A stretch of DNA of 64,000 nt from Cellulomonas xylanilytica (GCF_007989805.1 NZ_BJUB01000004.1:186001-250000); one strand, 5' to 3'. Numbered from the stretch's first letter, positions 1-10,001 are shown. A program made the numbers and translations. The notes: generated by a model not told the origin, from the letters alone.

Positions 1-20
1 GGGCTCCCTGGGGTGACGCC

Positions 21-3000
21 ATGACGACGACCGACCTGCCCACCGGGCCCGCGCTCGGCACCGCCACCGAGACCCTCGTGCTGCCCGGCGCGGGCGTCCT
101 CGAGCTCGAGCGCGACGGGTCCTCGGGCGTGCTGGTCGCGCTGCGCGGCGGGGGCCGCGACTACCTGACGGTGGCGCGCGACGGCGTGCGCACGTGGCAC
201 GGCGTCTGCACGGTCGCGGACCGGATCGGTGAGGGCTCCCTGCTGCGGGACGTGCGACCCGTCACCGCGGCGTCGTTCACCGAGGAGTACCGCTGGACCG
301 GGGACGACCTCACCCTCGTCGACGGCGTCGAGGTGCGCCGGGACGCGGTCGGCCGGGTGGTGGCGTGCCTGCCCGGCGGCGCCTCCCACGCGGACCGGGC
401 GCCGTCCACCCACCGCTGGTTCTACACGCACGACGACCGCGGACTGGTCGAGGTGCGGGGGCCCGGCGTCGGACGTCGCCTGGCGCTCGGGCCGGACGGC
501 CGCGTGCGCGCGGTCCTCACCGAGACGGGCACGACGGCACCGGCCTACGACGCGCGCGGCCACCGGACCGCCGCGACCCGGCCCGCGCGGGACCACGTGG
601 ACGCCGAGGGACGCACGTGGGTGGTGCGGGACGGCTCCGGCGGCGTGCGCGCGGTCTACCTCTGGGACGGGATGCGCTGCCTGGCCCGCATCGACGGCCC
701 CCTCGGCGCGCCCACCGCCGCCGTGTTCAGCCTCGACCCGTCCGGCACCCCCGTGCGCGTGGTCGGCCCGGGGGGCGTCACCCGGATCCCCCGCGACGCC
801 TACGGCGAGGGTCTCCTGGCCCATCCCGGTGTCCCCGGCCTGTTCGGCGGCTTCGTGCACGCCGGTCTCGTGCACCTGCCGCTGCGGCGGCTGGACCCGG
901 CGACGGGCACGTTCTGCGAGCCCGACCCGCTCGACGGGGGCGACGCCGACCCGCGCCGGCCGGACGGCTTCGAGGGTCCCCTGCCGGTCGAGAGGGAGCC
1001 GCGGTCGGCCTACGAGGTGTGCCGGGGCGACCCCGTGGGCCGCTCGGACCCGACGGGCGGTGTCTCCGCGGGCCTCGTGCTGTCCACGCTCACCTGGTCG
1101 TTCCAGAACAACATCCTGTCGTTCTTCGGGATCGACTGGTGGTTCAACCTGTTCCTCAGCCTGATCGTCGCCCCCTTCAAGGGCGTCGGCGGCGGCATCG
1201 ACTACGACTTCTTCAGCTCGACGGGCCTGTCGTCGACGGACCGGCTCGGCTCGTTCGGGGTGCGGCGCGACGGCTTCATGAACGTGATCACGGGCGGCCG
1301 CGCGTTCACCACGCAGCACATCGTCTGGAGCCCCGACAGCGAGTTCGCGCTGCTGGAGCGCGGGGAGGTCGTCGACCCGCGGGGCCGCTACGAGCCCACG
1401 CACTACGGCACCGTGCTGGCGCTGGCCCCCACCGGTGCCGCGACGTCGTTCCTGGCGTGCGGTCCGACCGACGCCCCGTGGCTACCGGGCACGCTGCCGG
1501 CGTGGTCCCGCCACGGCGGCCCCGGTGAGGCGGTGGCACCCGGCACCCTGACGCCGTGGTTCCCCTCCGGCGGGCTGCACCTGGATGCCCCGCGCATGGA
1601 CACGCGGCGCGACGTCCAGAGCACCCTGACCGAGCTGCGCGCCGGCGCGGTCGCGATCGGCGACTTCGAGGTGCGGACCGTCCTGGCGGCCTCCGCACCG
1701 ACCGGGCTGGCGGCGGGCGCGCTCGTGCTCGTCGACGACGGCACGGCGCTCGCCATGGCGACCGTCGTCGCGGTGGTGGCCTCCGGCGGCGGCGAACGCC
1801 TGCAGCTCGCCGAGAATCTGGCCCTGACCGGCACCCCGCTGCGCGTGACCCCGCTGGCCGCCGCGCCCGCGTCCTCGGAGCCGCGGCCGGCCGGCGGGCC
1901 CGCGGACTCGCTCGACGCCCGCGGGACGACCACGACGTACGCGGCGGGCGACCTCCTGCGCCTGACGGCCTCGACCGGCGAGGTCCTGGTCGCGCGCGTG
2001 GCCCGCCTCGAGGCACGGCTCCCGCTGGAGCGGCCCCTGCCTGCCGGGACCGCGGCACCGCTCTCCGTCGCGACAGGCACCCTCGCCGCGGCGACGACCG
2101 TCACCGCCGCCGGGACGACGCTCGACTTCGGCGCCGCGCCGCCACCGGGGCCGGGCAGCACGGGCGTGCTCGAGGGCGGCACCGTGACCGGCGTCCGCGT
2201 CGAGGGGCCCGCCACGGGCAGCACGGTCGCGATCGACGTCGCGGCACCGGCGGGCACCACGGCGTTCCGCACGGTCGTGTCCGGCACGGTGCTGGGTGCG
2301 CGCGCGGACGCCGTGGAGGCCGACCCCGCGCTCACCTACACGCCGGTGACGGCGGGCTCGGCACCCGACGGGTCGTCCGGGGTGGTAGTCGTCCGCGTCG
2401 ACGGCGGTGGCGTCTCCCACGTGCGCGTGGTTCCCGGCGCGCCCGCGCACGACGTCGTCGTGGTCGACCGTCCCCTCGTCGGGACGGGTCCGTGGACCAC
2501 CGAGCGGTGGACGACGACGGGGCCGGCGATCACGCCGGTCACCCGCGCCGACGTGCTGGGCATCGTCGTGCCGCAACCGGAGCGGTTCGAGGGCGCGTCG
2601 ATCATGCTCGCGCAGGTCGAGGCCGCGACGAGGGCGGTCCTGCTGACGGCTGTGGACGTCGCCGCCGGGGTGGTCGACCTCGCTCCTCCGGTGGTCCGCG
2701 CCGGGCTGCGGGCCGGGGCACCCGTCGAGGTCGGGACGGAGGTCTCCACCATCCGCGCCCTGCGCTCGCAGGTGTCCTTCACGCCGGCGCAGGACCTCGC
2801 CGCGACGGGTCTGCGGCTGGTCCCGCTGGGCGCCACCGGCTACGCGTACGACGCGACGGTCGCCGCCGGGGGCACGGTCGACGTGCAGGCCGCGGTGACC
2901 GTCGGTGGCGCGGCGGTCGCCGCGCCCTTCCTGCGGGTGGCGACGAACGACCTGGTGAGGGTGCGGGCCGGCGGCACGGACACCTGGCACCGCGTGCTCG

Positions 3001-5993
3001 GGGAGTCCGCCGGCCGGCTCACCCTGACGGACACGGCAGCGCTGCCGGCCGCCGGCACGGCCGTGACGGTGCGCCAGGTCGAGGTCACCGACCCCGGCAC
3101 GGGAGGCCCGTTCCTGGGTGTCGACGGCACCCGCGACGGCACCGGCGCCACGGGCACGGCGACGTTCTCGCTGTGGAGCTCGGAGCACCTGGACGTCCCC
3201 GGGACCGTCGTCGGCATCGTCGACGGCGCCGTGACGCACCCCGCGACGATCACGGCGGCCGCGGCCGTCTCGCAGGTGACGTTCTCCACCCCGGTCACCG
3301 CCACGGGCGTCTCGGTCGCGACGTTCACCCACGACGGGGCGGAGCTCCTCACCGCCCTGGCCCGCGACGGCGGCGTCCTGCTCGCCGAGGCTCCGCCGGG
3401 CACCACGCTGACGCTGGCGACTGCCGCGGACCGGGACATCCTCGTGGTCGCTCTCGAGCCCGTGGGCGACGCCCGGACCGTGACGCTGGGGCCGGGGACG
3501 CTGCTGGTCCCGGACGAGGAGACCACCGAGATCGACCGCAGCCAGTCGCTGACCAACCACGAGCTCACGCACACCGTGCAGTACGCGCGGTGGGGTCCGC
3601 TGTGGTTCAACGCGTTCCCGATGATCGTCCTCGAGCTGCCCGCGATCCTGACGAGCGACACCGAGCTGCCGGAGTTCTCGCAGTTCCTCGACGCGACCGT
3701 CGCCACGGGGACCGGCAGCACGTGGGCCGTGACCATCCCGCAGCGTGCCGGCGTCGCGATCGCGGCGGGCGACACGCTGCAGGTGGTGCAGGGCGCCCGG
3801 ATCGTCGAGACGACCGTGGCGTCGGTGGCGGGGGACGTGTTCCAGGTGCGCGTGCCGTCCGGGACGCTGCCGACCGGAAGGGTGGCCACGCGCAAGAAGC
3901 AGCGCTCGGCGGGCTGGGACGTGTCGATCGCGATCATGGACGCCCTCACGCACGGCGGGCTGGTCAACCTCGTCGCCGGCTCCACCTGGGGCGGCATCTT
4001 CTGGCTCGTCGGCAAGGCGTTCTACGGGCTCGGCCGCGCGATGGTGGGCACGGGCGACCTCTTCGCTGCCACCGTCGGGGCGGGCGGGGGGTCGCTCACG
4101 CTCACGGCGGCCGCCGACGCCGAGAAGCTGCCCGCGAGCGGGCGCGTGACCGTCCGCCAGGGTGAGGACACCGTCATCCGGTCGGCCACCAAGGCGGGCA
4201 CCGTCCTCACGCTCACCGAGAACGTGCCGTTCACGGGCGGCGTGCGCGTCGGTGGCTACGACTCGCACGAGCCCGAGAGCGCGTTCGACTGGTACTCGTA
4301 CACGGCCGGCACCGTGGACGCGACGAACCCGTTCGTCGTCGACCTCGGCGCGGGCCACGGCCTCGAGCCCGAGGACCGGGTGGTCGTGCGGTACCGCTCG
4401 AACGCCCCCCGCAAGACGGACGTCCTCGCGGTCGACGGGCCGCGCGTCCAGCTGGCCGACGCCGTCACCCTCACCGGCGACGAGGTCTCCGTGCGCATCG
4501 CCCGCGTCGGTGCGAGCGACCCCCTGGGCAACGCCGACTCCACCGCCATGGTCGAGATGGGCATGGGGTGGATGAAGTGGGTCTTCGACCCGTACGGGCA
4601 GGTGGAGCCAGCCGTCGCGCCGGGCGACTGGACCCGCTGGCTGCTGCGCGTCATGCGCTGGCTGCTGGGCACCCAGAACTTCTCGCTGCTGCCGTTCGGC
4701 TACGTGTGGTGGAAACGGCTGTTCGGCCTGCAGAAGGAGCACGAGGCGCCGATCGAGCAGGAGGCGTCGAGCGAGTCCGGCGACGTCTACTCGCCGCTCG
4801 GCCGGCTGACCGGAGAGGTGACGCACGACGCGGACACGTACGCGCAGGCGCGTACGACGGTCGGCGACGTGCTGCGCTACCGGTTCACACCGGGCGACCG
4901 CTCGCGCACGTTCGTGGTCCGGGGCCGGCTCGACGCACCCGGGGTGCACTTCGCGCGCAACCTGCGTGTCATGCCGACCCGCGCGTCGTCCGGAGCCGCC
5001 ACCGCACCCAACGGAGACACCCGCGTCGACCCGGCGACGCCGGACCCCGGCACCTTCGTCGCGAGCCCGCTGTCGGACCGTGCCGCCGACCCGCGTGCCC
5101 TCGCCACGAACGGCGCCGCCACGGCGGACGTCCTCGGGTTCCGCGCGTCCGCGCTCGGCGAGGTGCCGGTCGGAGCCCGGCTGCAGCGCAACGAGAGCAT
5201 CTACGCGTCCTTCACGCGTCCGGGCGCGCACCGGGTCACCACGATCAACGGCATCCAGAGCGGTCAGGACTCGGTCGAGGCCGACGCCGCCGAGCTGCAG
5301 ACCTTGTGGTTCGACCTGGTGGTCGACGACGTGACGGTGACCGTCGCGGGCCGCGCGGTCGACGACTCCGCCCCCGGCACGAGCGACCTCGTGACTCTGG
5401 TCCCGTTCCAGGTGGTCGACGTCGTCGTGGCTCCCGGGATCCCGCGCACCTACCGCGTCGCCGTGCTCGACCCGGCCGGTGCGGTGACCGTCACGGGCGC
5501 CCGGGTCTCCGCCCTCGCGCAGACCACCGCACCCGTCCCCGTGGAGGTCAGCCGGCACTACGCGGTCACCGCAGGCAGCTACACCGGCGGGCTCGCGTTC
5601 GCGGGGATGCACCTGGCCCGCGAGCTCGACGTCCCCGTCCGAAGGCTCGCGGTCGAGGTGGTCGCGACGCTGCCGGTGCGCGACGCGCCACGGCCCGACG
5701 CCGGCGTCGTCACCACGCTGGCCCCGGGTGCCGAGGCGTTCGTCCTGGTCCCGGCGCCCGTGGTCTCCCCGCCCGTCGTGACGAGCGTCAACGGGGTGCC
5801 GCCCGCGCCCACCGCTCCCGACCCGGTGACGCGCGTCGACGCGCCGGACGCCGCAGTGTTCCTCGGCACGGGCGGTGCGGCATTCCGGGTGTCGTTCCCC
5901 GCGGGGACGCCGGCCGGACCCGTCACCATGGCGGTCACGGTCGGCACACCCGGTGCGTCGGCCGTGCTGACCATCGCCTTCACGCTCGGCTGA
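21..5993 (+). CDS. Giant RHS-core protein with an HExxH metallopeptidase-like motif
   Basis: The product has 1990 residues and no obvious signal peptide. Residues about 130-345 have YD/RHS-like character and end in an RHS-associated core (LDPATGTFCEPDPL near residue 292, closing at D343-P-T-G346). RHS toxins normally end 100-200 residues after this DPxG junction, but here about 1640 residues follow. They contain a hydrophobic stretch (about 347-393), degenerate beta-rich modules of 50-60 residues (starting near 633, 970, 1224, 1348 and 1430) and a zinc-peptidase-like HELTH motif (H1180, E1181, H1184). More hydrophobic patches follow near 1195-1210 and 1310-1340. A TGA at 14-16, in frame with ...GSLG, may be the end of an upstream co-transcribed gene. 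RHS family membership is seen in the sequence; peptidase or effector function is inference, and an eCIS-type cargo is one possibility. Confidence 0.75.
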   Translation: MTTTDLPTGPALGTATETLVLPGAGVLELERDGSSGVLVALRGGGRDYLTVARDGVRTWHGVCTVADRIGEGSLLRDVRPVTAASFTEEYRWTGDDLTLVDGVEVRRDAVGRVVACLPGGASHADRAPSTHRWFYTHDDRGLVEVRGPGVGRRLALGPDGRVRAVLTETGTTAPAYDARGHRTAATRPARDHVDAEGRTWVVRDGSGGVRAVYLWDGMRCLARIDGPLGAPTAAVFSLDPSGTPVRVVGPGGVTRIPRDAYGEGLLAHPGVPGLFGGFVHAGLVHLPLRRLDPATGTFCEPDPLDGGDADPRRPDGFEGPLPVEREPRSAYEVCRGDPVGRSDPTGGVSAGLVLSTLTWSFQNNILSFFGIDWWFNLFLSLIVAPFKGVGGGIDYDFFSSTGLSSTDRLGSFGVRRDGFMNVITGGRAFTTQHIVWSPDSEFALLERGEVVDPRGRYEPTHYGTVLALAPTGAATSFLACGPTDAPWLPGTLPAWSRHGGPGEAVAPGTLTPWFPSGGLHLDAPRMDTRRDVQSTLTELRAGAVAIGDFEVRTVLAASAPTGLAAGALVLVDDGTALAMATVVAVVASGGGERLQLAENLALTGTPLRVTPLAAAPASSEPRPAGGPADSLDARGTTTTYAAGDLLRLTASTGEVLVARVARLEARLPLERPLPAGTAAPLSVATGTLAAATTVTAAGTTLDFGAAPPPGPGSTGVLEGGTVTGVRVEGPATGSTVAIDVAAPAGTTAFRTVVSGTVLGARADAVEADPALTYTPVTAGSAPDGSSGVVVVRVDGGGVSHVRVVPGAPAHDVVVVDRPLVGTGPWTTERWTTTGPAITPVTRADVLGIVVPQPERFEGASIMLAQVEAATRAVLLTAVDVAAGVVDLAPPVVRAGLRAGAPVEVGTEVSTIRALRSQVSFTPAQDLAATGLRLVPLGATGYAYDATVAAGGTVDVQAAVTVGGAAVAAPFLRVATNDLVRVRAGGTDTWHRVLGESAGRLTLTDTAALPAAGTAVTVRQVEVTDPGTGGPFLGVDGTRDGTGATGTATFSLWSSEHLDVPGTVVGIVDGAVTHPATITAAAAVSQVTFSTPVTATGVSVATFTHDGAELLTALARDGGVLLAEAPPGTTLTLATAADRDILVVALEPVGDARTVTLGPGTLLVPDEETTEIDRSQSLTNHELTHTVQYARWGPLWFNAFPMIVLELPAILTSDTELPEFSQFLDATVATGTGSTWAVTIPQRAGVAIAAGDTLQVVQGARIVETTVASVAGDVFQVRVPSGTLPTGRVATRKKQRSAGWDVSIAIMDALTHGGLVNLVAGSTWGGIFWLVGKAFYGLGRAMVGTGDLFAATVGAGGGSLTLTAAADAEKLPASGRVTVRQGEDTVIRSATKAGTVLTLTENVPFTGGVRVGGYDSHEPESAFDWYSYTAGTVDATNPFVVDLGAGHGLEPEDRVVVRYRSNAPRKTDVLAVDGPRVQLADAVTLTGDEVSVRIARVGASDPLGNADSTAMVEMGMGWMKWVFDPYGQVEPAVAPGDWTRWLLRVMRWLLGTQNFSLLPFGYVWWKRLFGLQKEHEAPIEQEASSESGDVYSPLGRLTGEVTHDADTYAQARTTVGDVLRYRFTPGDRSRTFVVRGRLDAPGVHFARNLRVMPTRASSGAATAPNGDTRVDPATPDPGTFVASPLSDRAADPRALATNGAATADVLGFRASALGEVPVGARLQRNESIYASFTRPGAHRVTTINGIQSGQDSVEADAAELQTLWFDLVVDDVTVTVAGRAVDDSAPGTSDLVTLVPFQVVDVVVAPGIPRTYRVAVLDPAGAVTVTGARVSALAQTTAPVPVEVSRHYAVTAGSYTGGLAFAGMHLARELDVPVRRLAVEVVATLPVRDAPRPDAGVVTTLAPGAEAFVLVPAPVVSPPVVTSVNGVPPAPTAPDPVTRVDAPDAAVFLGTGGAAFRVSFPAGTPAGPVTMAVTVGTPGASAVLTIAFTLG

Positions 5994-6693
5994 GCAACCC
6001 CGTCGCGGGCCGCAGCAGCAGCCCCGCGGTCCGCGCCGACGGCTCGATCCCGAGCTCGCGCCGCAGGAGGGTGCGGCACACGTCGAAGGCGCGACGGGCC
6101 TCCGCGACGTTCCCCTCAGCCAGGTGCACCGCGATCACCGTCCGGTGGGCGCTCTCGCGCATGGGGTCGGCGCGCAGCGCGGTGAGCGCCACGTCGACCG
6201 CGGCCGCGAACCGGGACTGGTCGGCGAGCCGGCGGGCCACCGACTCGAGCAGGTGCAGCCGCAGCTGGCGGACCCGCTCCCGGTCGGGCGCCACCCACTC
6301 GTCGTCCCAGTCGGGCAGCAGGTCCGCGTCGGCGAGCTGCGACATCGCGGCGACGTCGTCGCTCCCGGCCCGCTCGGCCAGGGCACGGACCGTGAGCTCG
6401 CGCACGTCCACGGTGACCTCCGGCGCGACGTCGATCCAGCCGCGATCGGTGCGCAGCACCCCGTCCGCCGCCAGCCCGACGCGCCACAGCGCGGTCCGCA
6501 GGTTGGCACCCGCGCGCTGCTCGGTGACCTCCGGCCACAGCGTGCCCGCCGCACGGGCACGCGGGACTGCGCCGCGCAGGCAGATCAGCGCGACGACCCG
6601 CCGGCACGCCGTCCCCAGCTCCACGGACCGGTCCCCCACCTGGAGCCGGAAGTCGCCGAGCAGGGTGATGCGCGGCCGTACGACCTGATCCAC
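5980..6693 (-). CDS. SARP/BTAD-family transcriptional regulator (short form)
   Basis: The product has 237 residues. The N-terminus (ITLLGDFRLQVGDRSVEL onward) resembles the OmpR-type winged helix of SARP regulators. The C-terminal half is an all-helical bacterial transcriptional activator domain ending in the typical RRAFDVCRTLLRRELGIEPS region. It lacks the NB-ARC and TPR parts of large SARPs. I chose GTG 6693 because the sequence upstream of it in the same frame (to an ATG at 6957 with a good GGAGGGAGG site) is Arg/Gly-rich with mixed third positions and looks noncoding; the longer 325-residue form cannot be excluded. Its 3' end overlaps the giant RHS gene by 14 bp in convergent orientation. 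The target is unknown. Confidence 0.72.
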   Translation of the reverse strand: MDQVVRPRITLLGDFRLQVGDRSVELGTACRRVVALICLRGAVPRARAAGTLWPEVTEQRAGANLRTALWRVGLAADGVLRTDRGWIDVAPEVTVDVRELTVRALAERAGSDDVAAMSQLADADLLPDWDDEWVAPDRERVRQLRLHLLESVARRLADQSRFAAAVDVALTALRADPMRESAHRTVIAVHLAEGNVAEARRAFDVCRTLLRRELGIEPSARTAGLLLRPATGLLSRA

Positions 6694-7233
6694 CGAGCGC
6701 CCCCGTCCTACTCCGGCCCGAGGGCCTACGCGTCGCGCCGTCGCACGGACGGCCCGATCCCCCCGACCGACCGCGCCACCTGCTCGCTGCCCCGCACCAG
6801 CGTTCCGCCACCCGTCGTCCGGACCGGTGACCCGCCCGAGAGGAAGAGCGCGGACGTGGGCGGCGTGATACCCCGGACCCGGACGGACGCGTGCTCGTCG
6901 ACGCGCACCGTCCGGATGCCGTCCACTGTGCTCCCGCACCGGCACAGATCGGGACATCTCGCCCTCCCTCCGGCGCGAACGGGCAGACCAGCGGCGGGGC
7001 CCTCGACGCTGCTGGACGGCGGACCGACCTGGACGCGTCTCGACGACGTCGAGCCGCTCCTCGTCCCTCCTTCGGGACCCGGTCCGGGAGCAGGACGGCG
7101 CGAACGCGGGCGCGCAACTCGTCGCCGAATCACGAACTCGCTGGTCAGGGGGGCGGTACGCTCACCGCAGGTCCGCACGGTGCTGACCTCCGTAGGCGTC
7201 AGCTCCCCTTCGTCGTTGTGCCCAGGAGGCTCG
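6694..7233. other. Divergent intergenic region of 540 bp
   Basis: No gene is convincing here. A minus-strand frame ending at 6726 has high GC in third positions over its last 65 or so codons, but it lacks a good start and any recognisable motif. The promoters of the flanking divergent genes should lie here. A strong AGGAGG at 7224-7229 serves the gene starting at 7234. Confidence 0.4.
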
Positions 7234-9672
7234 ATGGCCGACCGAGCGGACCAGGCCCGCACGCGACTGCACGGACTCGTCCGCGTCTGGTCCTCGGCGG
7301 CGGGCGCCCCGCGGCTGCGCCGTCCGACCGACATCCTCCTGCTCGTCGTCTCGATCCTCGCCCTCGGGCTGCTCGCGCTGGCGGCGCCCGGCCCGTCCGG
7401 TGCGGACGACGCGCTGGACACGCTGCTGGCGTGGCTCCAGCCGCTGTTCGGCTGGCTGTGGAGCGTGGTGTACGCCGTGATGACGCTGTGGGCGGTGGGC
7501 GTCGTCCTGCTGGCCGCGGCGAGCCGGGGCCGGCGCAGGCTGCTCGTCGACCAGGCGACCGCCTCCGTCCTCGCCTTCGCCGCCGCCGTCGGGGTCGGCG
7601 CCCTCGCGGGGACCCACCCGTCCGCCATCGTCGAGGGCATGGTGTCGTCGGGTCCCCCGGTCGTCTACGTGGCCAGCCGGGTCGCCATCCTCACGGCGAT
7701 CATCGTCACGGCCTCGCCGCACCTCGCACGGCCGTGGCGGTACGCGAGCCGGCTCGTCATCGGCCTGGGCGCCGTCGCGGCCATCGGCCTGAACGCGACC
7801 AACCTCATCGGGGCGAGCGCCGCGATCGCCGTCGGGATCGCGGCCGCGGCCATCACCCACCTCGTCCTGGGGTCGCCGCAGGGGCGCCTCACCGACGCAC
7901 AGGTCGGGGTCGCGCTCGCCGACCTCGGCGTGCCGACGACGGAGGTGTCCGGGGCGGGCGACCCGACGGCCGTGGACCTGCTGCTCGCCCGCACGGAGCA
8001 GGGCGAGGACCTGCGCGTCACGGTGTACGGGCGCGACGCGTGGGACAGCCAGCTCGTGGGCTCGCTGTGGACCGCGATGACGCGCCGCGGCGAGCGCGCC
8101 CAGCTCTGGGGCACCCGCCGCTCGCGGGTCGAGCACGAGGCGCTCTTCACGCTGCTCGCGTCGCAGGCGAGCGTGCCGACCCTCGACGTCGTCGCGGTCG
8201 GCGTGGCGGACCAGGGCGACGCCCTGCTCGTGACGACGAGCCCTCGCGCGTCGCTGCGCGACCTCGACGCCGACGCGCTGGACGACGACCTGCTCGCGCG
8301 GACGTGGCAGGCCCTCGTCACGCTGAACGGCGCCGGGATCGCCCACGGGCGCATCGACAGCAGCCGGGTCGTCGTCCGGCTCGACGGCAGCCCCGCGCTG
8401 GCCGACTTCGACGCCGCCGGGCGGGCGTCCGACGAGCGCGACGTGCGCACCGACCAGGTGCGGCTCCTCGTCTGCACCGCCCTCGTCGTCGGACCCGACC
8501 GGGCGCTCGCCGCGGCCGTCCACGCGATCGGGGCGGACGGCCTCGCCGACCTCCTGCCCTACCTGCAGCCCGCCGCGCTCGGACGCGGGACGCGCGCCGA
8601 CGTCCGCGCGGCAACCTGGACCCTCGACGAGCTGCGCTCGGCCGCCGTCGCCGTCGCGGGCGTCGAGGAGCCTCCGCTCGAGCGCCTCCGCCGCGTGACG
8701 CCGAGGTCGGTCGGGTCCCTCCTGGTGACGGCGCTGCTCGTCTACGTGCTCGTCACCCTGCTCGCCGGTGTCGACCTGGCCAGCGTCGCCTCCGCGCTCG
8801 CGTCCGCCGACTGGGCGTGGCTGGTCGCGGCGCTCCTGCTCTCGCCGTTCATCCAGGCGTCGATGGCCGGCGCCACCCTCGGCGCGGCGCTCGCCCGGCT
8901 GCGCTACGTCCCGGTGCTGATGCTGCAGTACGCGATCCAGTTCATCTCGCTGGTGCTCCCGGCCACCGCCGCACGGCTGGCGCTCGAGGTCCGCTTCTTC
9001 CAGAAGTTCGGCATCCCGCCCGGGTCGGCCCTGTCCTTCGGTCTGATCGACGGCGTGTCGGGGTTCGTCGTGCAGGCAGGGCTCATCCTGCTGATCCTCG
9101 TCAGCGGGTTGCCCGGCTTCACCTCGAGCCTGGCCAGCGGGTCGAGCACCGACGGGTCCGGCTCGACCAGCCCCTCGCTCCTCGTCGTGCTGCTCGCGGT
9201 CGCCGTCCTGGCGGTCGTCGTCACGCTCGTCGTCCCCCGGCTGCGTCACCGCGTGACCGCGCGCATCCCCGCGATCCGCGCCGCGATCAGCGAGCAGGCG
9301 CGCTCGGCCCAGTCCGCGCTCGGCGTGCTGCGCCGACCGGGAAAGGTGTGCGCCATGCTCGGCGGGAACCTCGGTGCACAGCTGCTCCAGGCGGGTGTCC
9401 TGGCCCTGTGCCTGCAGGCGTTCGGGCAGACCGCCCACTTCTCGCAGCTCGTCCTCATCAACACCGCGGTGGCGCTGTTCTCCGGGCTCATGCCCGTACC
9501 GGGTGGCATGGGCGTCACGGAGGCCGGCTTCACCATCGGCCTGCAGGCCATCGGGGTGCCCAGCGCGATCGCGGTCTCGACGGCCATCACGTACCGACTC
9601 GTCACGTTCTACGTGCCCCCCATCTGGGGGGCGGCCGCGATGCGCTGGCTGCGCCGGAACGAGTACGTGTAG
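7234..9672 (+). CDS. Lysylphosphatidylglycerol-synthase-like flippase membrane protein with internal pseudokinase-like domain
   Basis: The product has 812 residues in three parts. Residues about 30-215 form several membrane helices. Residues about 230-480 are a soluble kinase-like domain. Residues about 495-800 form the polytopic LPG_synthase_TM/UPF0104 domain, including the characteristic MPVPGGMGVTEAGF loop near the end. In the kinase-like part the catalytic-loop equivalent reads HGRIDSSR (H371) and the metal-loop equivalent reads ADFDAA (D391), so HRD/HGD and DFG are not intact, which suggests binding rather than catalysis. There is no C-terminal lysyl-transferase domain, so this is not a full MprF. 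The AGGAGG five bases before ATG 7234 fixes the start. It probably moves or flips a lipid or lipid-linked substrate at the inner membrane; the substrate is unknown. Confidence 0.8.
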   Translation: MADRADQARTRLHGLVRVWSSAAGAPRLRRPTDILLLVVSILALGLLALAAPGPSGADDALDTLLAWLQPLFGWLWSVVYAVMTLWAVGVVLLAAASRGRRRLLVDQATASVLAFAAAVGVGALAGTHPSAIVEGMVSSGPPVVYVASRVAILTAIIVTASPHLARPWRYASRLVIGLGAVAAIGLNATNLIGASAAIAVGIAAAAITHLVLGSPQGRLTDAQVGVALADLGVPTTEVSGAGDPTAVDLLLARTEQGEDLRVTVYGRDAWDSQLVGSLWTAMTRRGERAQLWGTRRSRVEHEALFTLLASQASVPTLDVVAVGVADQGDALLVTTSPRASLRDLDADALDDDLLARTWQALVTLNGAGIAHGRIDSSRVVVRLDGSPALADFDAAGRASDERDVRTDQVRLLVCTALVVGPDRALAAAVHAIGADGLADLLPYLQPAALGRGTRADVRAATWTLDELRSAAVAVAGVEEPPLERLRRVTPRSVGSLLVTALLVYVLVTLLAGVDLASVASALASADWAWLVAALLLSPFIQASMAGATLGAALARLRYVPVLMLQYAIQFISLVLPATAARLALEVRFFQKFGIPPGSALSFGLIDGVSGFVVQAGLILLILVSGLPGFTSSLASGSSTDGSGSTSPSLLVVLLAVAVLAVVVTLVVPRLRHRVTARIPAIRAAISEQARSAQSALGVLRRPGKVCAMLGGNLGAQLLQAGVLALCLQAFGQTAHFSQLVLINTAVALFSGLMPVPGGMGVTEAGFTIGLQAIGVPSAIAVSTAITYRLVTFYVPPIWGAAAMRWLRRNEYV

Positions 9673-9690
9673 CGGGCGGTCGGGGCAGGC

Positions 9691-9897
9691 CTACTCGGGC
9701 TTGTACTTGAACGACAGCTGGAGCCGGGTCCGGTACAGCAGGTCCCCCGCCTCCCCGACGACGACGTCCTGCTTGGTGACCTCCGCCACCCGCAGGTCGT
9801 GCAGCGACCCGCCGGCCGTGGTGATCGCCTCCGCGGCAGCCGCCTCCCACGACGTGGTGCTCGTCCCGATGACGTCGATCACGCGGTACACGCTCAT
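9691..9897 (-). CDS. Dodecin (flavin-binding dodecamer)
   Basis: The product has 68 residues, the normal length for the family. It begins MSVYRVIDVIGTSTTSWEAA, has the single helix packed on a three-stranded sheet and ends LQLSFKYKPE. Dodecins assemble into hollow dodecamers that bind and buffer flavins. The start at 9897 is set by GAGGAGAGG upstream; the frame stays open further upstream, but that extension lacks family similarity. The gene is divergent from the DUF1918 gene across 104 bp and convergent with the flippase-like gene 18 bp away. The window is rich in flavoenzymes, but no regulatory link is visible. Confidence 0.9.
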   Translation of the reverse strand: MSVYRVIDVIGTSTTSWEAAAAEAITTAGGSLHDLRVAEVTKQDVVVGEAGDLLYRTRLQLSFKYKPE

Positions 9898-10001
9898 GGT
9901 GATGGCCTCTCCTCGCTCGGAACCGACGAGTCCATAGTGGTCGCGGGCGGTGGACACCACCACAGGGAGGCGTTCTAGCCTGGGCGGTGAGGTGATCGAC
10001 G

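Noticed and set aside
1482..5612. Very long minus-strand open frame antisense to the RHS gene
   Set aside because: It arises because high-GC coding DNA lacks stops in the complementary frame. Its translation is low-complexity Arg/Gly/His-rich and has no domains or ribosome-binding site.
6726..7640. Minus-strand open frame running from the flippase gene into the intergenic region
   Set aside because: Most of it is antisense to the flippase N-terminus. Only the last 65 or so codons look codon-like, and there is no good start, motif or ribosome-binding site.
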